From Myxococcota bacterium (GTDB taxonomy: Bacteria > Myxococcota > UBA4151), in contig JAPKCE010000011.1 in NCBI GenBank assembly GCA_028823075.1, positions 1 to 16,461 on the forward strand: a stretch of 16,461 nucleotides of DNA, read 5' to 3'. Of this stretch, positions 6,863 through 13,577 are shown in pieces; the stretch's first letter is position 1, and every line of letters begins with the position of its first letter. A program made the translations under genes and the position numbers. The notes under the pieces were generated by a model. That model saw only the letters and a list, made by a program, of their open reading frames with translations, ran no database searches and had not been told where the DNA came from.

Positions 6863-7746
6863 GAATTCAAAACAATGCGGGCTTGTGCAATATCGCTGCC
6901 GACCTGCGAAACCAAGGCTTGAAGACTGTCAAAGGAACGCTCTGAACGCAGTCGCTCAACCACAAAAACACGCAGATCTTGTCCGTACAGATCACCCTCA
7001 AAGTCGAGCAGATGCACCTCGGGAACCAAGGCGCCCTCGGGGCCGCGAAGGGTCGGCGAATGACCCAGGTTCATGACCCCAAGAGCGGCGAGATTATCGC
7101 CTTCTACACGCAGCGCATAGACTCCCGTCGCAGGAAGTAACTGACGCTCATCGACGCTCAGGTTGGCGGTCGCAAATCCAAGACCAGCTCCTCGGCCTTG
7201 CCCGGCAACAACTCGACCGAGAAAATCAAAACAACGACCGCTCAACGAGCCGAATTTTTTCATGTCGCCCTGATCCAGCGCTCGACGTAGCTCCGAAGAA
7301 CGGAACCGTAGCGTGTCATCGAGCACCTCATCGACAACAGAAAGTTCAAAAACACCCTCACCGAGCCGCCGAAGGGTTTTTATATCTCCTTCGCGCTGAC
7401 GACCAAAACGATAGTCGGGGCCAACCACCAAGGCGCGGGCATTTAAGTGGTGAACAAGGAAATGAACGAACTCAGCAGGACTCTGATCGGCAAACTTCTG
7501 ATCAAAAGCAGCAAAGATGCTCTTGTCGATGCCATAAAGAGCCATCAGTTCAGCGCGCCTCTCGGGAAGAGTCAAAAGCTGCTGACGCTTGTGGTCGCTA
7601 AAAAAGAATGCAGGATGCGGGTCAAAAGACAGCGCCGCCGGCTGCAAGCCAAGCTGCTCTGCACGTCGCTGAGTCGTCTGGGCTAAAACCTGATGACCGC
7701 GATGAACACCGTCGAAAACCCCCAAACAGAGTACTCGCTCCGTCAC
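6859..7746 (-). CDS. ribF: Bifunctional riboflavin kinase / FAD synthetase
   Basis: 295 aa. Makes FMN from riboflavin and then FAD from FMN (cytosol). The N-terminal nucleotidyltransferase domain has G9-V-F-D-G-V-H-R-G-H at the start, SFDPHP at 40-45, VVGPDYRFG at 107-115 and RSSELRRAL at 149-157. The C-terminal riboflavin kinase domain begins at about 170, with the G-R-G-x-G-L-G-F-A-T-A-N segment (185-195), where the usual Pro of the PTAN motif is Ala192. It also has G-V-M-N-L-G and the E-V-H-L-L-D-F strand. It lacks the roughly 15-residue N-terminal extension seen in many RibF proteins. The start is GTG in a GTGA overlap with the upstream lipoprotein gene, and it couples to aroE through another GTGA. 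Confidence 0.95.
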   Translation of the reverse strand: MTERVLCLGVFDGVHRGHQVLAQTTQRRAEQLGLQPAALSFDPHPAFFFSDHKRQQLLTLPERRAELMALYGIDKSIFAAFDQKFADQSPAEFVHFLVHHLNARALVVGPDYRFGRQREGDIKTLRRLGEGVFELSVVDEVLDDTLRFRSSELRRALDQGDMKKFGSLSGRCFDFLGRVVAGQGRGAGLGFATANLSVDERQLLPATGVYALRVEGDNLAALGVMNLGHSPTLRGPEGALVPEVHLLDFEGDLYGQDLRVFVVERLRSERSFDSLQALVSQVGSDIAQARIVLNS

Positions 7747-8618
7747 GGCGATTTGACCGAACTTCCTGCGTCGGGGCGCGAAACCAAAGGCTTAATCAAC
7801 TCTTTTTGAGGGGCGCCAAAGTCAAGCCAACCCGGACGATCACTTTTGCCAATCGGTTGCATAAGCAAGGTGTGGGCCTTGGGAAAAGCTGATTTTAGGG
7901 CCTCCCCGTCGGCCTTGCGCACATGCAAGGTTGCGAGCACTTCGCCCAAGCCAGCGATGGTCTCGAAGCGATCGCTGATAAAGGCAGCATCGGCTCCGCC
8001 CGGCTTGGGTGGCAGCATCAAATAAGCGCGCGGGGCGAGCACCGGGAGCCCGTTGTTACGCAGCAACTGGACCCAACCCGGGCCGCTGCGCACCAGGTCA
8101 TCATCACCGATGTAAACAAGAGTAGCGCCCGCCTCAAAAAGAGAAAGGAAAAACGAGCTTAATCCTTTGCGAGGCTGATCGTCCGGAATGTAAGCGTCGG
8201 AGGTAAGACGTTCGTTAAAACGCCGCTTAAGGAGATCGAGCATCTTCTCATCATCGATGCCCGAAGCGCGAATAAAATCCGCCTGGTTGCGCAAAGGCGC
8301 ACCCTGTTCAACGCGCTCGGCCATGCTGCGCATTAAATCCATCTGACCCATCTCGGCCAGCACCTCCAAAAAGATGCGCCGGCTGCGCCCTTCAGCGTTG
8401 AATAAGGTCTCGCCATCTAGGGCGACGACCACAACCGCCGCTGTTGTCTTTTTAACGTGATCAATGAGCGCCACACGGGCTGCTGCGGGAGCGCTGGGCA
8501 AAGGCGTAAGGGCAACGCGTAAGGGCGCTACATCGAGCGTAGGCTCGGGCGCGGGCGCGCAACAGTCGCAGGCGCTTAGAAGTAGGACCAATGAAGATAA
8601 AAAAATCCGTGGGCTCAC
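7743..8618 (-). CDS. Lipoprotein resembling a degenerate HAD-fold acid phosphatase
   Basis: 291 aa. The hydrophobic N-terminus ends in a lipobox, L14-S-A-C17, so a lipid-anchored exported protein is likely. After a Pro/Ala-rich linker, V62 to A66 form a hydrophobic strand leading to D68-G-E70-T-L, which looks like the HAD nucleophile loop DxDxT with Glu at the second acid. A later strand, T166-L-V-Y-I-G171-D, resembles the HAD motif II strand but has Gly where Ser/Thr is expected. It is followed by helix-turn N-G-L-P and L-M-L-P-P-K205, as in secreted acid phosphatases. This assignment is my own reading and is weak; activity is doubtful. The GTG start has an excellent ribosome site (AAGGAGG, 7-nt spacer). 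The stop overlaps the ribF start by GTGA. Family otherwise not recognised. Confidence 0.75.
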   Translation of the reverse strand: MSPRIFLSSLVLLLSACDCCAPAPEPTLDVAPLRVALTPLPSAPAAARVALIDHVKKTTAAVVVVALDGETLFNAEGRSRRIFLEVLAEMGQMDLMRSMAERVEQGAPLRNQADFIRASGIDDEKMLDLLKRRFNERLTSDAYIPDDQPRKGLSSFFLSLFEAGATLVYIGDDDLVRSGPGWVQLLRNNGLPVLAPRAYLMLPPKPGGADAAFISDRFETIAGLGEVLATLHVRKADGEALKSAFPKAHTLLMQPIGKSDRPGWLDFGAPQKELIKPLVSRPDAGSSVKSP

Positions 8619-8625
8619 AGGGAGT

Positions 8626-8632
8626 CCTCCTT
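8626..8632 (-). promoter_or_regulatory. Strong ribosome binding site selecting a GTG start
   Basis: AAGGAGG on the minus strand, 7 nt before the GTG at 8618. The gap 8619-8659 has no clear terminator, so this gene is probably transcribed together with the upstream lipoprotein-like gene. Confidence 0.8.
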
Positions 8633-8659
8633 AATTACCGTCAACGCCTGACAAAACCC

Positions 8660-9244
8660 TCAAAAAAGGTCCACCTGAAAGCGAGCCTTCACTGTGAAAG
8701 AACGATTCCCTAGCGGTTGATTACCTTTTAGGCGCACCGAGATGCTCGCCGGGGACTCGAGCATCACTTTTAGGTTGGTCGAATTCCCAGGTAAAACAAG
8801 CCGGCGACCGCTTTGCCAAAGAGCCTCGCCTTCGATGCTCGCAAGCTCGAGCTCTTGATCGTTGACCAGGGCGACGAAACGCAGGCCGTCTAGGTACGCA
8901 TAAGGGTCGCGCACCGACTCGGGCTGCGCCGTCAAAACCAACTCCAACAAAGTCAGTGAATCGACATGCTCAAGACCGATGCCGTGATCGGTAAAGTGCG
9001 AAGTCTTAGTCAGTTCCATGCCAGCAAACCCGTCGGGACGAAGTTGGTCATAGCCTTGGGTGTCCGGCTGAAACGCACCATCGACAACTCGGCCAGGCGG
9101 TAAAGAAATAGAACTTCTTCCCGGGATTTCAAAGGCTTCATCTAGCTCGAACTCAAATTGAGTCAAGGAATCGCATCCACAACATAAAATGGACGCTAAA
9201 CATGTCAGCCAAAGGTTCGATGTATGTGGTGCATCGAGAAACAA
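8660..9244 (-). CDS. Small lipoprotein-like beta-sandwich protein
   Basis: 194 aa, family not recognised by name. The N-terminus is hydrophobic (about 11-23) and ends in a Cys cluster (C21, C22, C24) followed by Asp-Ser. Cys24 after Gly is a plausible lipidation site, although the residue at -3 would be Cys rather than Leu. The mature part alternates short strands and ends in a strand-rich region with a final F-T-V-K-A-R-F-Q-V-D-L-F. It resembles in style the single-domain beta-sandwich lipoproteins found in myxobacteria and Bacteroidetes. The TTG start is supported by GGAGG 5 nt upstream. It sits where pilA would be in M. xanthus but has no prepilin leader, so it is not a pilin. Confidence 0.72.
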   Translation of the reverse strand: MFLDAPHTSNLWLTCLASILCCGCDSLTQFEFELDEAFEIPGRSSISLPPGRVVDGAFQPDTQGYDQLRPDGFAGMELTKTSHFTDHGIGLEHVDSLTLLELVLTAQPESVRDPYAYLDGLRFVALVNDQELELASIEGEALWQSGRRLVLPGNSTNLKVMLESPASISVRLKGNQPLGNRSFTVKARFQVDLF

Positions 9245-9249
9245 CGATT

Positions 9250-9254
9250 CCTCC
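9250..9254 (-). promoter_or_regulatory. Ribosome binding site selecting a TTG start
   Basis: GGAGG on the minus strand, 5 nt upstream of the TTG at 9244. No in-frame ATG fits the signal-peptide region better. Confidence 0.65.
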
Positions 9255-9289
9255 GATGCGATTCTGATGGTTGGATTGTTCAGAGAAGC

Positions 9290-9321
9290 GATAAGTCTCT
9301 AGTGGGGACGAAGGACTTATC
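9290..9321. repeat. Perfect inverted repeat GATAAGTC / GACTTATC
   Basis: GATAAGTC at 9290-9297 and its exact complement at 9314-9321 enclose a 16-nt loop. It can act as an RNA hairpin on either strand or as a DNA operator dyad. The right arm overlaps the candidate -10 of the minus-strand promoter. Confidence 0.8.
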
Positions 9322-9345
9322 ACATGTTTCGTCTGCAATCGGCAA
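9316..9345 (-). promoter_or_regulatory. Candidate promoter for the 9244 lipoprotein-like gene
   Basis: On the minus strand, TTGCCG (9345-9340) is followed after 18 bp by GATAAG (9321-9316), which is preceded by TGT as in an extended -10. Each hexamer matches the sigma-70 consensus in 4 of 6 positions. A transcript from here would have a leader of about 65 nt before the TTG at 9244. Confidence 0.3.
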
Positions 9346-9380
9346 GCTCGCAGCCTAGATGCTGCGAGTTTGTTTTTTTT
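9344..9380 (+). terminator. Rho-independent terminator on the plus strand
   Basis: A perfect 8 bp stem, CTCGCAGC (9347-9354) with GCTGCGAG (9361-9368), loop CTAGAT, extendable by three further pairs including one G-U. It is followed by TTTGTTTTTTTT (9369-9380). Read from the minus strand the hairpin follows the pilR stop closely but has no U-tract, only A-rich sequence before it. Efficient intrinsic termination is therefore expected for plus-strand transcripts. Confidence 0.8.
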
Positions 9381-9386
9381 CGGCGC

Positions 9387-10778
9387 TTATCGCTCGTCGT
9401 CAGCCTCTTCAAAAATCTTTTTGTAGCGGTAACGAAAGCTGCGAAAACTCATGCCCAAAAGTTCGGCTGCGCGCGTCTTAACGCCGCCGCAAAGGTCCAT
9501 CGCTTGAATCATCAAGCGACGCTCGTGGTCTTCGAGTATGGCTTCCATATTAACACCCTTTTCATCGATCATGACGAGAGGGCTTTCAGAGCTCGTTAAA
9601 ACGCTGCCGCCGAGATCTGGGGGCAGATCGTGTACCTCAATCCAAGCGCCGTCGCAGAGGGTGACACCGCGCTCGATAATGTTCTCTAACTCTCGAACGT
9701 TTCCCGGGAAATCATAAGCGCCAACCGCTGCCTCCGCGGCCTTCGTTAAGCCGCGCATTTGTTTTCCCTGCTCGTCGGCAAAACGATGAATAAAGTGGTC
9801 GACCAGAAGCTTGATATCCTCACGCCGCGCGCTGAGCGACGGGACGGGGATCTCCACCACATTGAGACGGAAAAATAAGTCTTCTCGAAAGCTCCCGGCG
9901 GCCACCTCCTTTTTTAGGTTTCGATTGGTGGCTGCGAGCACGCGCAAGTTGAGCATAACATCTTTTCGCCCGCCGACCGGACGAATGCAGCGCTCCTGTA
10001 AGACGCGCAGCATTTTAACTTGGGCCTGCAAAGGAAGCTCGGCGATCTCATCGAGGAAAAGGGTACCGCCATTGGCCTCCTCACAAAGCCCGACGCGGTC
10101 GCTGACAGCACCCGTAAAGGCGCCCTTAACCGCACCAAAAAGCTCTGACTCAACAAGGTTTTCCGGAATGGCACCACAGTTGATGGCCACAAAAGGGCCG
10201 TCAGCCCAAGGCGAAGCGCGATGAATGGCTCGCGCAACCAACTCCTTACCCGTACCCGACTGCCCACTGATCAACACGGTCGTGCGCGAGCCGGCGACCT
10301 TACCGATGAGTACCTGCACCCGCTCCATGGCGGTGCTGCGGCCAAGCAGATCGGGGTCGCGCTTGGCGCTGAGCTGGGCGCGCAATGCCACATTGTCGGC
10401 GACTAAACTGCGCCGCTCAAGAGCGCGCTCGACCACGACCTCAAGCTCATCGTGATCCACTGGCTTAATCAAATAATGGTAGGCGCCGCTGCGCATCGCT
10501 TGAACCGCTGTTTGCGCCGACGCGAAAGCGGTCGCGATGATCACCGGCAGATTAGGGTCCGCTGCCCTTGCGGCTTCGAGCACCTTTAGCCCTTCATCGC
10601 CCTCTTCCATGCGCAGGTCCGTAAGCACCACATCGAGCGGCGGCTCGGCTTGAGCCACACGCTTTAGCGCAGCACGCCAATCGGTGATGGTTTCGACCTC
10701 GAAACCGCGCCGTTTAAAACTAATTCCGAGCACAGTACACTGCGGTGCTTCATCATCGACAATTAAGATTCTAGGCAT
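9387..10778 (-). CDS. pilR: PilR, sigma-54-dependent response regulator
   Basis: 463 aa. NtrC-type activator that in this family switches on pilin (pilA) transcription when phosphorylated by PilS. The receiver domain (1-120) has D9, D10, phosphoacceptor D54 and K105. The AAA+ domain has Walker A GQSGTGKE (172-179), the sigma-54 contact motif GAFTGA (219-224), Walker B LFLDE (240-244) and R-finger region R-E-D-L-F-F-R. A C-terminal Fis-type helix-turn-helix is visible (G-V-K-T-R-A-A-E-L-L-G, then F-R-Y-R). The ATG at 10778 is chosen over an upstream in-frame start at 11003, because the extra 75 residues lie within pilS in another frame and do not belong to the receiver fold. GAGG lies 8 nt upstream. 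It overlaps pilS by 8 bp. Confidence 0.95.
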   Translation of the reverse strand: MPRILIVDDEAPQCTVLGISFKRRGFEVETITDWRAALKRVAQAEPPLDVVLTDLRMEEGDEGLKVLEAARAADPNLPVIIATAFASAQTAVQAMRSGAYHYLIKPVDHDELEVVVERALERRSLVADNVALRAQLSAKRDPDLLGRSTAMERVQVLIGKVAGSRTTVLISGQSGTGKELVARAIHRASPWADGPFVAINCGAIPENLVESELFGAVKGAFTGAVSDRVGLCEEANGGTLFLDEIAELPLQAQVKMLRVLQERCIRPVGGRKDVMLNLRVLAATNRNLKKEVAAGSFREDLFFRLNVVEIPVPSLSARREDIKLLVDHFIHRFADEQGKQMRGLTKAAEAAVGAYDFPGNVRELENIIERGVTLCDGAWIEVHDLPPDLGGSVLTSSESPLVMIDEKGVNMEAILEDHERRLMIQAMDLCGGVKTRAAELLGMSFRSFRYRYKKIFEEADDER

Positions 10779-12363
10779 CTGTCGTTCCTCGGCTAATCGA
10801 GAAAAATAGGTGGACTGTGGTCCCTCGGCCGGGTTCCGAATCCACTTCGATATGGGCACCATGATCCACAACGATGCGCATGACAATGGCCAGCCCAAGC
10901 CCACTGCCTCCGCCGCCTTGGCGACGCGAATAAAAGGGATCAAAAATACGCTGAAGATCACCTTTCGGAATACCGCAGCCCTGATCCTGAACCGACAAAA
11001 CAACCTGATCTAAAGCGCCAGCCTCGCCGGCCATGCGCGCAGTCGAGACCAGCACCGGTTTGCCCTCCTCGGAGCTTTGAGCGGCGTTGCTCAACACGTT
11101 GTGTAGCAGTTGGTGCAACTGCTGCGCTTCCATGTCGATGAGGTGAACGCCGCCCGGATCAAAGGTAACTGGGTTTATTTTTCCAAAAGGCCCCTGATCG
11201 TATGCATCAACGACCTCAGCAGTCACCTCTTCGAGCAGGCGAGGAGCCAATAAAGGGCGCCGGGGCTGCGCCACAATGAGGAACTCCTCGACCAACTTGT
11301 TTAGGCGATCACCCTCTTGGCGGATGATAGAAATAAGTTGAACTCGCTCCTCGGCAAAGTCTTGTGAACTACAGTTTTCAAGCTCTTGTGATGCCCCAGT
11401 CATATTGGCTAAGGGGTTGCGAAGTTCGTGGGCTAAGCCAGCAGCCATGCGGCCGATGGAAGCCATACGCGCCCCAAACATCACCTGCTGCTGCATGCCA
11501 TGCAGTTCAGTAATATTCTCTAAAGTCACCAAGGTTCCGCCCGAGAATGGCGTAAAGGCGGAGCGAAACACGCGCTCTTGCTCGCCGACGCGATGCACCA
11601 CCTCGCGATAGCCCGAGGTCGGAACCCGGCCCAGGGTCGGCAAGGCTTTGCCGACCCGCTTACCCACAAGCGTGCCCGAACCGATCATCACCCGCGCCGT
11701 TGGATTAGCGACAACGATATACCCAGTGGTGTCGACCAACAACAAGCCATGCGGCAGATGTTCGATCATGCGCTCATGTAAATCACGCAGTTGAAGGAGC
11801 TCTATTTTTACCGCTCGAGCCTGCATGTCCAGGGTGGATGAGAGCCAGGCTGCAGCCAGGAATGCCAGGACATGGGTGCCCACCGAGCGCGCCTCAGGAG
11901 CTGTCGGCAGATGCCAAGCGATGCTTCCTGCAGGTCCCAAGGCCAAAGTGATGACCGTCAAAACCAGCATGGAAAAGATGGCTGCGCCATAAGCCGCTCG
12001 CCGACCCATGACACTGGTTCCGTTCATCACCACCAAAACAAAAAAGAAACTAATGGGGCTCTCTTCGGAGCCCGTGGCAAAAACGATCAAACCGGCGAGC
12101 ACGGGGTCGAGCAACACCTGTGCGAAGGCCAGGCGACTTAAATCACCGCCGCGGCTCATCATAAAGATGCCAAATGCTGAAGCGGCCAACACCAGTAACG
12201 CCGCAATGTCCAACGCTACGGTTTGGTAATACCCTGTAATTTCAAAGCTTAAACCAGCCCGAAGCGCGCCGGCCATGATTAAAATAAGACCGGTTCTACC
12301 GATCAGATAAGCTCGAAACCGCTCGTTAGTGAGGGGGCCCGGACTTGGCGCCGGAGTCGCCAT
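10771..12363 (-). CDS. pilS: PilS, membrane sensor histidine kinase
   Basis: 530 aa. Senses a membrane signal (in studied species, pilin levels) and phosphorylates PilR. The N-terminal region (about 20-180) is very hydrophobic, with about six transmembrane helices. A PAS domain follows (about 197-285), then the dimerisation/phosphoacceptor helix with H312 in GLAHELRNP. The ATPase domain has the N-box H421-N-V-L-S-N426, G1 D460-Q-G-C-G-I-P, F-box F474-D-P-F, and a Gly-rich G2 (483-490, GGGGSGLG). All catalytic motifs are intact. The ATG is 3 bp after the pilC stop (TGATCGATG), with AGGTGG about 8 nt upstream. It is cotranscribed with and overlaps pilR. Confidence 0.95.
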   Translation of the reverse strand: MATPAPSPGPLTNERFRAYLIGRTGLILIMAGALRAGLSFEITGYYQTVALDIAALLVLAASAFGIFMMSRGGDLSRLAFAQVLLDPVLAGLIVFATGSEESPISFFFVLVVMNGTSVMGRRAAYGAAIFSMLVLTVITLALGPAGSIAWHLPTAPEARSVGTHVLAFLAAAWLSSTLDMQARAVKIELLQLRDLHERMIEHLPHGLLLVDTTGYIVVANPTARVMIGSGTLVGKRVGKALPTLGRVPTSGYREVVHRVGEQERVFRSAFTPFSGGTLVTLENITELHGMQQQVMFGARMASIGRMAAGLAHELRNPLANMTGASQELENCSSQDFAEERVQLISIIRQEGDRLNKLVEEFLIVAQPRRPLLAPRLLEEVTAEVVDAYDQGPFGKINPVTFDPGGVHLIDMEAQQLHQLLHNVLSNAAQSSEEGKPVLVSTARMAGEAGALDQVVLSVQDQGCGIPKGDLQRIFDPFYSRRQGGGGSGLGLAIVMRIVVDHGAHIEVDSEPGRGTTVHLFFSISRGTTDA

Positions 12364-12366
12364 CGA

Positions 12367-13575
12367 TCAACCCACCTGGTTGATGATGTCGAAGATCGGT
12401 AGGTACATGGCGATAACCAAAGTACCGATGGTGCCACCGAGAAAGACCATCAAGAAGGGTTCGATCATCGAGGTTAAACCATCGACGGCGCTGTCCACTT
12501 CGTCGTCATAAAAATCGGCGATTTTTGTGAGCATGACATCCAGTGCGCCGCTCTGTTCACCCACCGCGATCATCGAGCAAACCATGGGTGGAAACACGCC
12601 GGAATCAAGCAACGGCTCCACCATCGCTCGACCTTCTGATATCTGTGTTCGGGTGGCTTCGATGGCCTCGGCGACAACATCGTTGCTGGCAGATTCCGAA
12701 CAGATGTCCAGCGCATCGATGATGCTGACTCCGCTTTGCAGCATGGTGCCTAGGGTTCGAGTAAACCCGGCAACTGCCGTCTTGCGGATCAAAGAACCAA
12801 AAACAGGTAGATATAGAAATATTTTGTCGGTGATATAGTGACCTTTTTTGGATCTGCGAATGAGAGCCCAAACAATCCAAATAGCGACACCACCCAAGAA
12901 CAGGGTCAATAAATTAGCGACCATCCAATCGGATAGCGCCATAACCTTCCGAGTCAACAAAGGCAGGGTGCCGCCGAAATCGGAGAACATCGACTTAAAA
13001 GCCGGCAACACCATAGTCATCATAAGAACCACGGCGCCAACGGCGACGACCACGGTGATCGCCGGGTCCATCATGGCGCTTTTAATTTTGCTTTTTAGGC
13101 TGTCGGCTTTTTCCATATACTCGGCCAAGCGCTGCATCACGACATCCAGCACACCACCGGTTTCGCCAGCGAGCACCAAGGAACTGTAGAGCTTATCGAA
13201 AATGGCCGGGTGTTCAGCCATCGCTTCGGATAGCGATGCGCCCTCTTCGACCCGCGCCTTGATGCGTTTAAGCACCCTGCCAAACATGGGGTTTTCTGCC
13301 TGTGAACCGAGAATATCGATGCACATCACCAAAGGAAGGCCGGCGTCGATCATCGTTGAAAACTGACGCGAAAAGATCACCACGTCGCGCGTTGTTACCC
13401 CGGTTGCGCCGGGAATAAGATCGGAAATGTAAAACTCTTTGGGCGCCTTTTTTACCTCGAGAATCTCGCCGCCGCGTGCCTCTAGGCGCTGGCGCGCCAG
13501 TTCGATGGTCGGCGCTGCGATGTTGTCGGTTTCTCGCATGCCATTGGGCAGGCGGATGGTATAGCGCCAGTCCAT
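12367..13575 (-). CDS. pilC: PilC, type IV pilus inner-membrane platform protein
   Basis: 402 aa, the usual length for PilC/GspF. Integral membrane platform that couples the PilB and PilT motors to pilus assembly and disassembly. Two repeated T2SSF domains (about 65-190 and 270-395) show the conserved F-S-R-Q-F-S-T-M-I-D-A-G-L-P start and, in repeat 2, the matching T-L-G-T-M-L-Q-S-G-V-S. Transmembrane helices are predicted at about 172-195, 220-240 and 373-393. One oddity: the usual Tyr-Pro just before the first helix of repeat 1 reads Asp170-Pro171, a one-base difference (GAC for TAC). The ATG is 2 bp after the pilT stop (TAGCGATG). Confidence 0.95.
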   Translation of the reverse strand: MDWRYTIRLPNGMRETDNIAAPTIELARQRLEARGGEILEVKKAPKEFYISDLIPGATGVTTRDVVIFSRQFSTMIDAGLPLVMCIDILGSQAENPMFGRVLKRIKARVEEGASLSEAMAEHPAIFDKLYSSLVLAGETGGVLDVVMQRLAEYMEKADSLKSKIKSAMMDPAITVVVAVGAVVLMMTMVLPAFKSMFSDFGGTLPLLTRKVMALSDWMVANLLTLFLGGVAIWIVWALIRRSKKGHYITDKIFLYLPVFGSLIRKTAVAGFTRTLGTMLQSGVSIIDALDICSESASNDVVAEAIEATRTQISEGRAMVEPLLDSGVFPPMVCSMIAVGEQSGALDVMLTKIADFYDDEVDSAVDGLTSMIEPFLMVFLGGTIGTLVIAMYLPIFDIINQVG

Positions 13576-13577
13576 CG

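Larger units (their letters stand above)
9288..9380 (+). ncRNA. Candidate small RNA opposite the pilus/lipoprotein genes
   Basis: On the plus strand the region reads as hairpin (9290-9321), about 22 nt single-stranded, then a hairpin with T-tract (9344-9380): the layout of a bacterial small RNA of roughly 90 nt or more. No plus-strand gene lies upstream that would need this terminator, since the neighbours are both on the minus strand. The loop of hairpin 1 carries GGGGA and a nearby AAGGA, which are GGA-type motifs of the kind bound by CsrA/RsmA. I found no good plus-strand promoter, so the 5' end is a guess. Alternatives are a terminator that stops antisense transcription into pilR, or an operator dyad. 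Confidence 0.35.

Noticed and set aside
8619..8659. Possible terminator between the two lipoprotein genes
   Set aside because: Only a 4 bp stem can be drawn and no T-tract follows it.
9189..9302. 37-codon plus-strand open frame ending within the first hairpin
   Set aside because: No ribosome site precedes its ATG, it is antisense to the lipoprotein gene start, and the composition is unremarkable. It could be revisited if a plus-strand RNA is confirmed.
10170..10190. Sigma-54-like TGGCAC-N5-TTGA on the plus strand
   Set aside because: It lies inside pilR on the antisense strand, lacks the GC of the -12 element and has no gene downstream in that direction.
10779..11003. 75-residue N-terminal extension of PilR
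   Set aside because: It runs inside pilS in another frame, and the receiver fold begins exactly at the ATG at 10778, which has its own ribosome site.
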